Below are positions 8,298-16,197 of a stretch of DNA of 53,200 nucleotides, in pieces (positions within the stretch are counted from its first letter, which is position 1; each line of letters begins with the position of its first letter). Source of the stretch: an uncultured bacterium (GTDB lineage Bacteria > Margulisbacteria > Marinamargulisbacteria > SXXA01); assembly GCA_903864835.1 (NCBI GenBank), contig CAIPHK010000029.1:1-53200 (forward strand), written 5' to 3'. The translations under genes were made by a program, and so were the position numbers. A model generated the notes under the pieces. The model saw only the letters and a list, made by a program, of their open reading frames with translations, did no database searches and was not told the origin of the DNA.

Positions 8298-8320
8298 AAA
8301 TGCCCGCGGTGGGCGGAGTT
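8298..8320 (-). promoter_or_regulatory. Conserved leader hairpin motif, copy 1
   Basis: The plus strand reads AAATGCCCG-N4-GGGCGGAGTT, with a small GCCC/GGGC hairpin, about 45 bp upstream of the start at 8255. Near-identical motifs occur upstream of 9296 (9338-9358) and upstream of 10355 (10428-10449). The first two lie in otherwise similar leaders. Confidence 0.4.
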
Positions 8321-8381
8321 GAAACCTTTTTTTTGTGTGGGGCAAATTTACACGGTCAGCGCAAACTCATCGTCGCCACGT

Positions 8382-8462
8382 CCACCTCACCCCGGCCTAC
8401 GGCCACCCCTCTCCGCTGACGTAGTCAACGGAGAGGGGTGGCCGTAGGCCGGGGTGAGGTGG
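8382..8462. repeat. 34-bp perfect palindrome between small paralogs
   Basis: Arms 8382-8415 and 8429-8462 are exact reverse complements (outer end CCACCTCACCCCGGCC). The 13-nt loop itself contains a TGAC/GTCA pair. It lies in the ~280-bp gap between two minus-strand genes and has no T-run. The CTCACCCC outer end resembles the double-hairpin family at 9.3-14.7 kb. Probably a mobile palindromic repeat that may also act as a terminator. Confidence 0.8.
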
Positions 8463-8533
8463 GGGAAGACCAGTTAGCCGGAAAATAGTGCTTACCAAGG
8501 GGATGTCGGTTAGCGCGTGGCAGCCTCAACGAA

Positions 8534-8944
8534 TCAGTCGCTTCGTTTTGCCTTTTTTCCTAAAATTTGGATTTTGTTTTGGGTGATGCCGGTCCGAAGG
8601 TGGTCCATTTTTTGCGAGAACGACAATAGAAATGACGGGTCTGCAGGCGCGTCGTTAAAGAGGAGTGTTTGGGTTTCAAATAGAAATCGGTAGTCCCGAT
8701 TCTCAAATTTTGTTTTTTCGATCCATCGAATTTCTTTTTCAGATAATTTGACTCGGATATTGGGCGCCGACTTGAGGATCAAGATCATTTCGCTGAGGTG
8801 TTCGGTGTTGAGGAGCTGCTTTATGTCGTCGATAACAGAAATGGAGCTAGTCGCCACGCGGAGGGGCGCATTTAATATCAACGCCCCTTCCCGAAATGTG
8901 AGTTGCGCCATATTAATGGGGCGTGTGGGGGCGTTCATTGCCAT
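8534..8944 (-). CDS. Small protein, distant paralog 3
   Basis: 136 residues if started at ATG 8944. An alternative ATG at 8911 directly follows the upstream stop (TAA-T-ATG) and would give MAQLTFREGALIL. The C-terminal half has the pattern of its two neighbours: SFLLSFSQKMDHLRTGITQN lines up with SFAMSFLDKIDKISGLLTTN. This suggests a diverged third member of the family. It overlaps or abuts paralog 2, mirroring the coupling of paralog 1 to the giant gene. Function unknown; a secretion partner is one possibility. Confidence 0.65.
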   Translation of the reverse strand: MAMNAPTRPINMAQLTFREGALILNAPLRVATSSISVIDDIKQLLNTEHLSEMILILKSAPNIRVKLSEKEIRWIEKTKFENRDYRFLFETQTLLFNDAPADPSFLLSFSQKMDHLRTGITQNKIQILGKKAKRSD

Positions 8945-9296
8945 CGTCCTTTGACTTAAAAAATAATTCTGCTTTGTTTGTAGTAAGAAGTCCCGATATT
9001 TTGTCGATTTTGTCTAAAAAGCTCATAGCAAAACTTCGGTCTTTGTTCTCATTATTGACTTTGAGCGCCCCTGTTTTTACCTGGAGTTCATACTCGTTTT
9101 TCATTGTCGCTGATCGCTCGAGTAATCGCAGTACTTGGCCTGAAAAACTCAGGATAAAGTAGTCATTGGGATTATTTTTCGCCATCCATTTATTGGAAAT
9201 CATGAGACTGCTGTATTGCGGTCCTAAAATGGATTTGAACTCCTCGACGAGGGTATCAATGGGCGATTTATCGGGTGGAGTATTGGGTGCCATCAT
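8913..9296 (-). CDS. Small protein, paralog 2
   Basis: 127 residues, clearly homologous to the product of 7899-8255 over nearly its whole length (shared LGPQYSSLMISNKWMA, YFILSFSGQV, SFLDKIDKISGLLT). Only the last ~10 residues differ. Its leader is also similar to that of paralog 1, including the ribosome site and the GCCCG...GGCGG motif, so the whole cassette was duplicated. In paralog 1 the downstream partner is the giant protein. Here it is the 136-residue paralog 3. Confidence 0.75.
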   Translation of the reverse strand: MMAPNTPPDKSPIDTLVEEFKSILGPQYSSLMISNKWMAKNNPNDYFILSFSGQVLRLLERSATMKNEYELQVKTGALKVNNENKDRSFAMSFLDKIDKISGLLTTNKAELFFKSKDDGNERPHTPH

Positions 9297-9337
9297 TGGA
9301 ATTCGGTCTCCTCTTCATCATGTGTGCAATGGATAGG

Positions 9338-9358
9338 ATGCCCGAAGTTGGCGGGGTT
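9338..9358 (-). promoter_or_regulatory. Conserved leader hairpin motif, copy 2
   Basis: Plus strand ATGCCCGAAGTTGGCGGGGTT, about 42 bp upstream of the start at 9296, matching the motif at 8298-8320 in sequence and position. Confidence 0.4.
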
Positions 9359-9364
9359 TAAACA

Positions 9365-9416
9365 CTCACCCTCTCCCCCAAATTTCCCGTTCGGGGAATT
9401 TTGTGAAGCGGGTGAG
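9365..9416. repeat. Partial copy of the double-hairpin repeat (copy D)
   Basis: Begins CTCACCCTCTCCCCCAAATT and includes the CCCGTTCGGGG hairpin, like the start of the 77-bp elements at 11403 and 14491, but lacks their second hairpin. It ends GGGTGAG two bases after the msrB stop and may serve as its terminator. Confidence 0.7.
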
Positions 9417-9417
9417 C

Positions 9418-9954
9418 TTAAGGCTTCACCGGCGCCGTTTTTCCAAACAATTTCTTGAACTCCCCATATCCTTCTTTATCAAAATCCTTCAAGGGGACAA
9501 ACCGTACGGCGGCGGAATTGATGCAATATCGTAGTCCCCCGCGGTCCCTGGGACCGTCTGGGAAGACATGGCCAAGGTGGGAATCGGCGGTTTTGCTCCG
9601 TACTTCCGTTCGCTCCGCGCCGATTTTAAGGTCCTTTTTTTCGGTGAGAGTGTGGCCCACGACAGGTTGGGTAAAGCTGGGCCATCCACAGCCGGAATCG
9701 AATTTATCCAGTGATGAAAAGAGGGGTTCTCCCGAGACAATGTCGACGTAGAGTCCGGCATCTTTAGTATTCCAATATTGGTTTTTAAAGGGGCGTTCAG
9801 TGGCTTCGTGTTGGGTGACCGCATATTGTTCGGGGGTCAATTTCTTTTTTAATTCGGCGTCCGACGGTTTGACGTATTTTTTTTCAGTCATGGCCATTGC
9901 TCCCAAGGGTAATAATAGTAAGACGGCGAATGGAAGTAGAAAAAATCGCTTCAT
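9418..9954 (-). CDS. msrB: Peptide methionine (R)-S-oxide reductase, exported
   Basis: 178 residues. [20 protein letters not shown] is a signal peptide. The SelR domain follows: [29 protein letters not shown] and [13 protein letters not shown] with the catalytic Cys. The two CxxC zinc pairs seen in many MsrB proteins are absent ([11 protein letters not shown] and [11 protein letters not shown] at those positions), as in other zinc-free exported forms. It would repair methionine-R-sulfoxide in envelope proteins. Its ATG overlaps the stop of the upstream DUF2237 gene (ATGA), so the two form an operon. Confidence 0.93.
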   Translation of the reverse strand: MKRFFLLPFAVLLLLPLGAMAMTEKKYVKPSDAELKKKLTPEQYAVTQHEATERPFKNQYWNTKDAGLYVDIVSGEPLFSSLDKFDSGCGWPSFTQPVVGHTLTEKKDLKIGAERTEVRSKTADSHLGHVFPDGPRDRGGLRYCINSAAVRFVPLKDFDKEGYGEFKKLFGKTAPVKP

Positions 9955-10355
9955 TGCGGTTGTACTTTTGGCGTGTGATCATCCACCGCATACTGCCGCA
10001 ATACTTCAATTGGGACATAGTCCAACATCCCCTCATGGGTCGCAGATAACACCAACTTAGGAGCCATCCCGTTATCGTAGGCTTCGGCCCATCGACTGGC
10101 GCAGAGGCACCATTTATCGCCGGCTTTAATGCCGGGGAAATTAAATTCGGGGTGTGGGGTCGATAGGTCATTTCCGGCGGATTTAGAAAACGTCAAAAAG
10201 TCGTCAGTGGCCACAATGCACACGGCGTGGACCCCCAGATCTTCAGGGCCAATTTCACAAAATCCGGTTCGGTAAAACCCCGTAATGGGCTCAGTGCAAC
10301 AGGCGCGTAATGGGCCGCCCAGTACATTTTTAGGAAGTTTGGGGAGAGAATTCAT
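9951..10355 (-). CDS. DUF2237 family protein
   Basis: 134 residues matching the DUF2237 family: [20 protein letters not shown], then [36 protein letters not shown] and a final [10 protein letters not shown]. The Cys-rich pattern (CC, C, C, CLC) and conserved Trp are family features. Biochemical function is unknown. It is first in a two-gene operon with msrB, which hints at a redox or oxidative-damage context but does not prove it. Confidence 0.85.
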   Translation of the reverse strand: MNSLPKLPKNVLGGPLRACCTEPITGFYRTGFCEIGPEDLGVHAVCIVATDDFLTFSKSAGNDLSTPHPEFNFPGIKAGDKWCLCASRWAEAYDNGMAPKLVLSATHEGMLDYVPIEVLRQYAVDDHTPKVQPQ

Positions 10356-10655
10356 TTTTAACCTCGATTTCGATTATTACAATCAGTTCACAAATATACT
10401 AAAAAATTCTGATTTGCTATGTTGCCAAATGCCCGAGATGGGCGGTTTCTCGGTGAGCGTGGTGGTGCGGTAGCACCATGAGGCGATCCGAAAATCGTTC
10501 AGATTGGGTATTTCGCAATTTAGCCAATATAGCCCGACAAGAGGTTCGCTCCAAATTATACGTTTAACTTCTGGATATTGGGGGAAATTTTCAGACCAAC
10601 ATCCAATGAAAAAGGGGACGTTCATGTCGATGGGAAAAAGGGGAGGCGGATTCTG
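10356..10655. other. 300-bp region between divergent genes
   Basis: This gap between the DUF2237 gene (minus) and the gene at 10656 (plus) should hold both promoters. It is AT-rich near 10360-10420. A third copy of the leader hairpin motif lies at 10428-10449. A minus-strand open frame (to 10383) has no ribosome site and I do not call it. Confidence 0.4.
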
Positions 10656-11339
10656 ATGAGTTATTGGCAGCAAGCGGATTTTGAGACAGAGACAGCGACT
10701 GAGGTGCCATTAAATTGGACCTATTCGCAGACATTTCCCGAGGCGTTTTATCGGGGGATTCAAGAAAAAATTGATTCCGAAAAACAGAAGGCGGCGGCGA
10801 CACAAGGAGAGTCCAATATTTGGACCATGGGGGCCGTTGAATTGTGGGACAAAATGATCGCCGGCGAGGTGCTCAAGGAATGGATTCCGGAGGCAGTGAA
10901 GCGGCTTGATCGGATGGATACGGATACCGTTCCTGTTAGAAAGCGTCTTAAGATTGTCCAAGAGCTCCTGACGCCACCTGGGTTTCCAAAACCGGAATTC
11001 ATTGTTCAAGATTATTTTTCTCCTGCCCAGGTCCTTAAATGGGTCGAGACGGTATTGCCGGTGGGTAGCGTGGCCCAGTTTTACGACAATTTTCGATGGA
11101 ATTGCTTACCCGCAGGCGCAACTCAGATGGTGACGATTGAGTCTCGAAACGAGGTGTTGGATGCCACTCGGATGCATTGTGTAATGGCACAAGTCTCAAT
11201 CAAAGGGGGCTTCGGACATATCGGTGTAATTCTTCCATCGTCCTATACGGCAGGTAAAACCTGTGACGATGTGCTGACCGATATGCGCTTTATTTTTGGA
11301 AATTTATATAGCAAGGAACTGTTTGTTATTGCGGGGTGA
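10656..11339 (+). CDS. Hypothetical protein, unrecognised
   Basis: 227 residues from ATG 10656, chosen because GGAGG stands about 9 nt upstream; the frame is open for 26 more codons without a better site. The protein is soluble, starting MSYWQQADFETETATEVPLN, with a helical middle and a C-terminal part rich in beta-type segments (HCVMAQVSIKGGFGHIGVIL). No signal peptide, membrane segment or catalytic motif that I can name. A double-hairpin repeat follows 63 bp downstream. Confidence 0.7.
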   Translation: MSYWQQADFETETATEVPLNWTYSQTFPEAFYRGIQEKIDSEKQKAAATQGESNIWTMGAVELWDKMIAGEVLKEWIPEAVKRLDRMDTDTVPVRKRLKIVQELLTPPGFPKPEFIVQDYFSPAQVLKWVETVLPVGSVAQFYDNFRWNCLPAGATQMVTIESRNEVLDATRMHCVMAQVSIKGGFGHIGVILPSSYTAGKTCDDVLTDMRFIFGNLYSKELFVIAG

Positions 11340-11402
11340 AGGCCAACTCACCCCCACCACAAGCTAAATAATTAAGTTCTTTTTTACTCTTCTTCGTATT
11401 TT

Positions 11403-11479
11403 CTCCCTCTATCCGGTCAATCGGAGAGAGGGAGAGCCTCAAATTTCCCGGACGGGGAATTTGGGGGAGAGGGTGAGTT
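11403..11479 (-). repeat. Double-hairpin repeat, copy A
   Basis: Read on the minus strand: AACTCACCCTCTCCCCCAAA, a CCCCGTCCGGG hairpin centre, then a second hairpin with CTCCCTCT / AGAGGGAG arms. About 77 bp. It contains the stop codon (11417) and last ~21 codons of the helicase-nuclease gene. Confidence 0.85.
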
Positions 11480-14407
11480 GGCCTCTTGAATTTTCCGACA
11501 ATCGGCAATCCACTGAGAGACCGGGCATTGTTTACATACCGTCGGGGGTGGAGGTGTAAATGGTGTTAATGGCAATTGCGCCAACCGTTCAGCAAACGCC
11601 TCCCGTTCGTCGTGGGTACAGGACACTGTCACAGACTCTCCCGTCCGAGTATAAATCACCTGCATATCGATTGGGCCGGACCACCGTTTGGCCTGGGCAA
11701 TCGCCAAAGAATAGATCAGTAATTGGTCTCGGTGATGGGTGGGGAGGGTCCGCGTATCGGGTGATCGATCGGTCTTAAAGTCCGTGATCGTCCATCGGTC
11801 GTTCCGAAAACTCAGGCAATCAATCCGCCCCGTAATAAATAAAGTGCCACACCGAAATTGGAACCCATATTCGGGAATGGGATTCCCCTCGATTAGATCG
11901 GTAAATACGGCCGATGGAACCGTCGTTTTAATGTGACTCTCTACCTCATCGACGACATCCAAAATCCCCAAATCCGAAGCGGTTTGGCGAACCAACGACG
12001 GAATATCCAGCCGTGGCAAAATCAACAGTTGTTCCAAACATCGATGCACCACAATCCCGGTATCGGCTGGTGCTTTCCCTAACGGATCCTGAATTTCAAA
12101 CCCCGCCAATACTCGACTCAACTGATACTGACGAGAACACGCCATCCATCTGATGAGCTGACTAACAGATAAGAAATCCATCTTTCCCCCTCTATCCACA
12201 CCTGGAGAGAGGGGGAACCTCAATTTTCCCGAACGGAAAAATTGGGGGAGGGGGTGAGTTTGCGCAATGCCATGGTTCGCCGGAGCCTCATTTTTCAAAA
12301 GTCTCGGTACCGCCATCCTAATCGCCGTCGAATACGGCGTTCTAACCGGAAATTCAAGATGAACCTCAGTGGATAAAATCGTGGCGTGGGGGAGTAGAAA
12401 ATCAAAAAAACAGGTAGCGACTTCGGGGATTTTTTTCTCAGTATCTGCTCGGCCAACCAGCAATAATTGCTCCTTGGCCCGAGTGCATCCGACATAGAAT
12501 GTGCGTTTTTCTTCTTCGATGTTATGGATTTTGATGTCGGCGGCGGTGAGTGTTCGCCATTGTGACGACTCTCCGGCGCTGGCCGTAAATGCCAATGCAT
12601 TATTGGGGCCCAAAATAACGGGGGCGGTCGGTGGCGAGACCAATCGTTCGCCACATCCCATCAGCGCAACGGCGTCAAATTCCAACCCTTTGGCGGAGTG
12701 GATGGTCATGAGTCGCAATTGAGTCCCCGTCGACCCATTTCCGGTTCGGCCTTTGGACTCGCGCATTTCTGTTTCGATCCGTCGAATTCCGTCGGAAGGG
12801 CTGGGGGATTGGCGGAGAATGGGCTGCATATTATGCCAGCAGTCCGTTAGTTCAGGGTCCGTTAAGGTTCCGATCCACTGGTCGACCGCGGTGCCTAGTC
12901 CGTCCTGTTGAACAGCAGTCTGTAGGTCAGCAATGGACGATGGAATAAATTCCAGTGACGGGATTTCATCCGATCCATGGGCCCGTTGGAATAGTGCTTG
13001 GGCGTTGGGCGTGTCGGGGACCCATCGGGACAGAATCAATTCAGCGACACTTCGCCAATCGGTGGGGTCGTCTAAAAATCGAAGTAAAATAAATAGGTCC
13101 TGGGCGGCCGGTGACCGAAGCGGATGTTGGTTGCTCATCACAACGACGGGGATATTCTGCTGGGTTAAAAATGAGGCCAATCCTACTAAGGGCGCGTTTT
13201 TTCTGCATAAAACGGCGAGTTGATTCCATTCCATCCCATTCTGATGATGGGCCAAAAGCCATTGGGCCACCCGCTCAAACTCCTCACTCTTGGAGTCGAC
13301 AAAGGCGATTTCGACGCCGTGGGTATGACTGGTTCGATTGGCCGTTAAGGGGGTGTAGTGGACGGGGATTTTGGCGTCTGCATGAAAGAGTTGGGCAAAG
13401 AGCCCGTTGTAAAATTGGATGAGGGGATCGGTGGATCGGAAGTTATCAGTGAGCCGGACGACGGCTGCGTCGGACCGTGCCTCGAACTGTTCTAAAACCG
13501 ATTGAAATAAGGTGGTGTTCGACCCTCGGAATCCGTAGATTGCTTGTTTGATGTCCCCCACGACAAACACGTTGCATCGTGGGTGTGACGAGAATAATGA
13601 AATTCGGTCAATCAATTCCCATTGCGTGGCGTCGGTATCTTGGAACTCATCGATCATAATGAATGGATGGTCGAGAGCCAATTGATCTGCGACTTCAGGA
13701 AATTCCCGAACAACCTGAACCGCGAGTGATTGGAGGTGGGCAAAATCCATCAGTCCTTGGGAATGGAGGGCCTCCCGATAGGTCGATAAAATTTGCCAAA
13801 AGCAGCTCAATACATCGGAACCCGGATCATCGATGTCCGGGGGGCCCGTTTGCGCAATGCCGTCCGGCCCAAGTTGATCCCATTTATAAAACAGCGTTGT
13901 AAAAATCTCCGACACCATAAAATAAGAACGGGATGACAGTAATGCCGTCATTTCTTGATGTTGACTGCGAATGGCTCGGTGAATCCAGTCCGTCATCCGA
14001 GTGGACCACAGGGTCCGGACCTCCCAATCCTCAATTAAGCGAAATTGGGGATCGACGCCGACCAGGTGTCCCCATCGGTGCAAAATTTGGGTACAAAAAG
14101 AATGAATAGTTCCAATTTGTGCGCCGCCCAATCGCAGTTTCCATTCTTGGACTTTGATTCGTTCTTCAAGGGTCGACGTCGGAGTGTCATGAATCGCCTT
14201 GTGAATCCGTTCCATGAGCTCACCCGCTGCTTTTCGGGTAAATGTGATCGTTAAGATTCGTGACGGTGTGAGTGTGGCGTCAGAGGCCAGAATGGCCAAA
14301 TAGCGATGGACCAATACGGTGGTTTTTCCGGCGCCGGCACCGGCTTCAACGGCGAGGTGGCGATCAATTTGAATCGCAAGGTCTTGATCGGGAGTAAATG
14401 ACACCAT
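11417..14407 (-). CDS. UvrD/AddA-type helicase with C-terminal RecB-family nuclease
   Basis: 996 residues from ATG 14407; the 34 extra codons upstream are repeat DNA and are excluded. Helicase motifs in order: AVEAGAGAGKTTVLVHR (Walker A), ITFTRKAAGELMERI, IDEFQDTDATQW, VGDIKQAIYGFRGS, LTDNFRS, TIHSAKGLEFDAV, TFYVGCTRAKEQ. The C-terminal nuclease has GRIDCL, ITDFKTD and QLLIYSLA. A Cys before it (MACSRQYQ) and CKQCP...DC at the end could bind a 4Fe-4S cluster, as in AddB/RecB-like nucleases. Likely processes double-strand breaks; no AddB partner is nearby. Residues ~716-741 and the last ~21 residues are encoded by palindromic repeats. Confidence 0.9.
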   Translation of the reverse strand: MVSFTPDQDLAIQIDRHLAVEAGAGAGKTTVLVHRYLAILASDATLTPSRILTITFTRKAAGELMERIHKAIHDTPTSTLEERIKVQEWKLRLGGAQIGTIHSFCTQILHRWGHLVGVDPQFRLIEDWEVRTLWSTRMTDWIHRAIRSQHQEMTALLSSRSYFMVSEIFTTLFYKWDQLGPDGIAQTGPPDIDDPGSDVLSCFWQILSTYREALHSQGLMDFAHLQSLAVQVVREFPEVADQLALDHPFIMIDEFQDTDATQWELIDRISLFSSHPRCNVFVVGDIKQAIYGFRGSNTTLFQSVLEQFEARSDAAVVRLTDNFRSTDPLIQFYNGLFAQLFHADAKIPVHYTPLTANRTSHTHGVEIAFVDSKSEEFERVAQWLLAHHQNGMEWNQLAVLCRKNAPLVGLASFLTQQNIPVVVMSNQHPLRSPAAQDLFILLRFLDDPTDWRSVAELILSRWVPDTPNAQALFQRAHGSDEIPSLEFIPSSIADLQTAVQQDGLGTAVDQWIGTLTDPELTDCWHNMQPILRQSPSPSDGIRRIETEMRESKGRTGNGSTGTQLRLMTIHSAKGLEFDAVALMGCGERLVSPPTAPVILGPNNALAFTASAGESSQWRTLTAADIKIHNIEEEKRTFYVGCTRAKEQLLLVGRADTEKKIPEVATCFFDFLLPHATILSTEVHLEFPVRTPYSTAIRMAVPRLLKNEAPANHGIAQTHPLPQFFRSGKLRFPLSPGVDRGGKMDFLSVSQLIRWMACSRQYQLSRVLAGFEIQDPLGKAPADTGIVVHRCLEQLLILPRLDIPSLVRQTASDLGILDVVDEVESHIKTTVPSAVFTDLIEGNPIPEYGFQFRCGTLFITGRIDCLSFRNDRWTITDFKTDRSPDTRTLPTHHRDQLLIYSLAIAQAKRWSGPIDMQVIYTRTGESVTVSCTHDEREAFAERLAQLPLTPFTPPPPTVCKQCPVSQWIADCRKIQEANSPSPPNSPSGKFEALPLSD
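12186..12260 (-). repeat. Double-hairpin repeat, copy B, in frame inside a gene
   Basis: 75 bp (25 codons, no stop) matching copies A and C: AACTCACCCCCTCCCCCAA, an AATTTTTCC / GGGAAAATT hairpin, then CCCTCTCT / AGAGGGGG arms. It encodes a linker (THPLPQFFRSGKLRFPLSPG) between the helicase part and the nuclease part of the 11417-14407 gene. Confidence 0.85.
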
Positions 14408-14490
14408 AGGAAGAGCCTGAGCCAAAACCAAAAAACGGTCAAGGTGACGGAGGGGGAGGTTTTGGGTAGAATTTGGAGTTCTGTTCGAGT

Positions 14491-14567
14491 AACTCACCCT
14501 CTCCCCCAAATTCCCCGTCCGGGAAATTTGAGGATCTCCCTCTCTACGCGAACGCGCATAGAGGGAG
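14491..14567 (+). repeat. Double-hairpin repeat, copy C
   Basis: 77 bp: AACTCACCCTCTCCCCCAAA, CCCCGTCCGGG hairpin, GAGGATCTCCCTCTCT ... ATAGAGGGAG second hairpin. Nearly identical to copy A over the first hairpin. Lies about 85 bp upstream of the helicase start. Confidence 0.88.
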
Positions 14568-14608
14568 AAAAATACAAAAATACCTAAGAAAATAAATCAT
14601 CCATATTG

Positions 14609-14682
14609 TCCCCTCTATGCGCTTTTGCGTAGAGAGGGGACCCCTCCTCAACCCCGAACGGGGGCGAGGAGGTAGGGGTGAG
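14609..14682 (-). repeat. Double-hairpin repeat, divergent copy E
   Basis: Read on the minus strand it has the same plan: CACTCACCCCTACCTCCTCG, a CCCCCGTTCGGGG hairpin, then CCCCTCTCTACGC ... GCATAGAGGGGA. It ends shortly before the PfkB-type kinase gene. Together with copy C it fills most of the 300-bp gap at 14408-14706. Confidence 0.75.
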
Positions 14683-14706
14683 TGATTACAACCCAAGGAG
14701 CCCCCC

Positions 14707-15624
14707 ATGACCGTCGCAATTATCGGAACCGTTGCCTTTGACTCCATCGAAACCCCACGAGGGGTCCACAACCGCATACTCGGAGGATCTGCCACCTACG
14801 CCGGCGTTGCGGCCAGCTTGTTTTCTCCAGTCCACTTAATTAGTATCGTCGGCTCCGATTTCCCCCAAGTCCATTTTGATTATTTGGAAAAACGTGGAAT
14901 TTCGACCGATGGAATTATCCGATCGTCCGGCCTTACCTTCCATTGGAAGGGCTTCTATAAAGGGGACATGAGCCAAGCGCATACCCTTCAAACGGACCTT
15001 AACGTATTGCTTGAATTTGACCCCAAGGTCCCTGCATCTGCCGCCGACAGTCGCATCGTCTTTTTAGGGAACTTTGATCCTCAACTGCAGTTGCGCGCAA
15101 TTAAACAATTTAACCGACCCGAATTAGTGGTCATGGATAGCATGAATTATTGGATTCAGGATCATTTGTCCAGCTTGCGAGAGACCCTTAAATTGGTGGA
15201 TGTATTGATTCTCAATGACCAAGAAATTCGATTGCTGACTGGGATTGATAATGTGATTCAAGCCTTGCCTCATGTCGTTAAAATGGGGCCCAAGCGTATT
15301 ATCGTGAAAAAGGGCGAACATGGCGCAATTATGTATAACGGATCGGACTTTTTCGCGGTTCCAGCCATGCCGTTAGATGAAGTTGTGGACCCGACCGGCG
15401 CGGGCGATAGCTTCGCTGGTGGCATCGTTGGTTATTTGGCGAATAGTCCAGCCTTAACCGAAGAAGTTTTCCGGAAAGCCGTCATTGTTGGGACGTTGGT
15501 TTCGTCATTTACCGTTCGCGATTTTAGCCTGGGAATGTTGGAACGGATTACCGTCGATCAACTCAATACCGAATTTGCGCGGTACCGCCAAATTGCGGCA
15601 ATTCCGGAGACCGTTTCACGGTAA
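14707..15624 (+). CDS. PfkB-family sugar/nucleoside kinase
   Basis: 305 residues, ATG 14707 with AAGGAG upstream. The N-terminal GGSATYAGVAASLF corresponds to the substrate-binding GG region of PfkB kinases. DPTGAGDSFAGGIVGYLA near residue 230 is the second PfkB signature with the catalytic Asp (GAGD). The middle has LILNDQEIRLLTG, the usual N-x-x-E motif. It phosphorylates a sugar or nucleoside using ATP. The substrate cannot be read from sequence. It is monocistronic and converges with the 15616-15954 frame. Confidence 0.9.
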   Translation: MTVAIIGTVAFDSIETPRGVHNRILGGSATYAGVAASLFSPVHLISIVGSDFPQVHFDYLEKRGISTDGIIRSSGLTFHWKGFYKGDMSQAHTLQTDLNVLLEFDPKVPASAADSRIVFLGNFDPQLQLRAIKQFNRPELVVMDSMNYWIQDHLSSLRETLKLVDVLILNDQEIRLLTGIDNVIQALPHVVKMGPKRIIVKKGEHGAIMYNGSDFFAVPAMPLDEVVDPTGAGDSFAGGIVGYLANSPALTEEVFRKAVIVGTLVSSFTVRDFSLGMLERITVDQLNTEFARYRQIAAIPETVSR

Positions 15625-15954
15625 ATGGCCGATTTCAGGCAATCCCAATCCGATCCCGCGCAATTCAAATAATCGATGAAGTTTGGGCCGAAGTGTTGGC
15701 ATAAAATCAAATTCTTCATGAAAACCATATTTAGGTACGGAGTCGACGCGCCTTAATATTAATTCTCGTAGTTGATGTTTAAACAGGGCGGCATACTCCG
15801 GTTGGCGGCCGAGATTGATTGGATCTAAAAAATCGTGATCACCGCTCAGAATGTAGTCTGTAATCAGTTCGACACAAATCTGTGGCACCGGGCCTTTGTT
15901 GTGCTGTCTCAATACGGTTTTTACACCGATGGAAATGACCTTTCGCAGTTCCAT
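15616..15954 (-). CDS. Hypothetical protein, possibly 5'-truncated
   Basis: 112 residues from the only ATG (15954), helical, ending LRGIGLGLPEIGHLP. The same frame stays open upstream to 16128 without any ATG, GTG or TTG, and that part reads like normal protein (GPWIIALSDDSAALEKFL, then DKASEQIRILEISKPFLN). There is no ribosome site before 15954. This looks like a gene that has lost its start, or a remnant left beside the suf promoter. It overlaps the kinase stop by 9 bp in convergent orientation. Family not recognised. Confidence 0.4.
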   Translation of the reverse strand: MELRKVISIGVKTVLRQHNKGPVPQICVELITDYILSGDHDFLDPINLGRQPEYAALFKHQLRELILRRVDSVPKYGFHEEFDFMPTLRPKLHRLFELRGIGLGLPEIGHLP

Positions 15955-16149
15955 AACTTCGTTAAGAAAGGGCTTCGATATTTCTAAGATCCTTATTTGT
16001 TCTGAAGCCTTGTCGCGGTAGCCATCACTTAGAAATTTCTCTAAGGCAGCTGAATCATCGGATAACGCGATGATCCAAGGGCCGTTGGATACACCGCATG
16101 TACTTGACGGACGTGCGATTGTTTTTTTTCAGGTTTATAGTATCGGGTT

Positions 16150-16171
16150 TTTTGAAATAAAAATTTCAAAA
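16150..16171. promoter_or_regulatory. 9-4-9 dyad upstream of the suf promoter
   Basis: TTTTGAAAT-AAAA-ATTTCAAAA is a perfect inverted repeat about 27 bp upstream of the -35 box. It is a candidate binding site for the Rrf2 regulator encoded by the first gene of the operon. Confidence 0.5.
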
Positions 16172-16197
16172 GGTCGAAAATCGTGCAGATTGGGCCT

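Noticed and set aside
10383-10673. Minus-strand open frame between two divergent genes
   Set aside because: It reads somewhat like protein, but has no ribosome site, no recognisable family and runs opposite to the start of a better-supported gene.
14408-14509. Upstream start (14509) for the helicase-nuclease
   Set aside because: The extra residues are translated repeat DNA; the Walker A domain begins normally after Met 14407.
8382-14682. Repeats as a CRISPR array
   Set aside because: Copies are kilobases apart, in both orientations, with no regular spacers and no cas genes.
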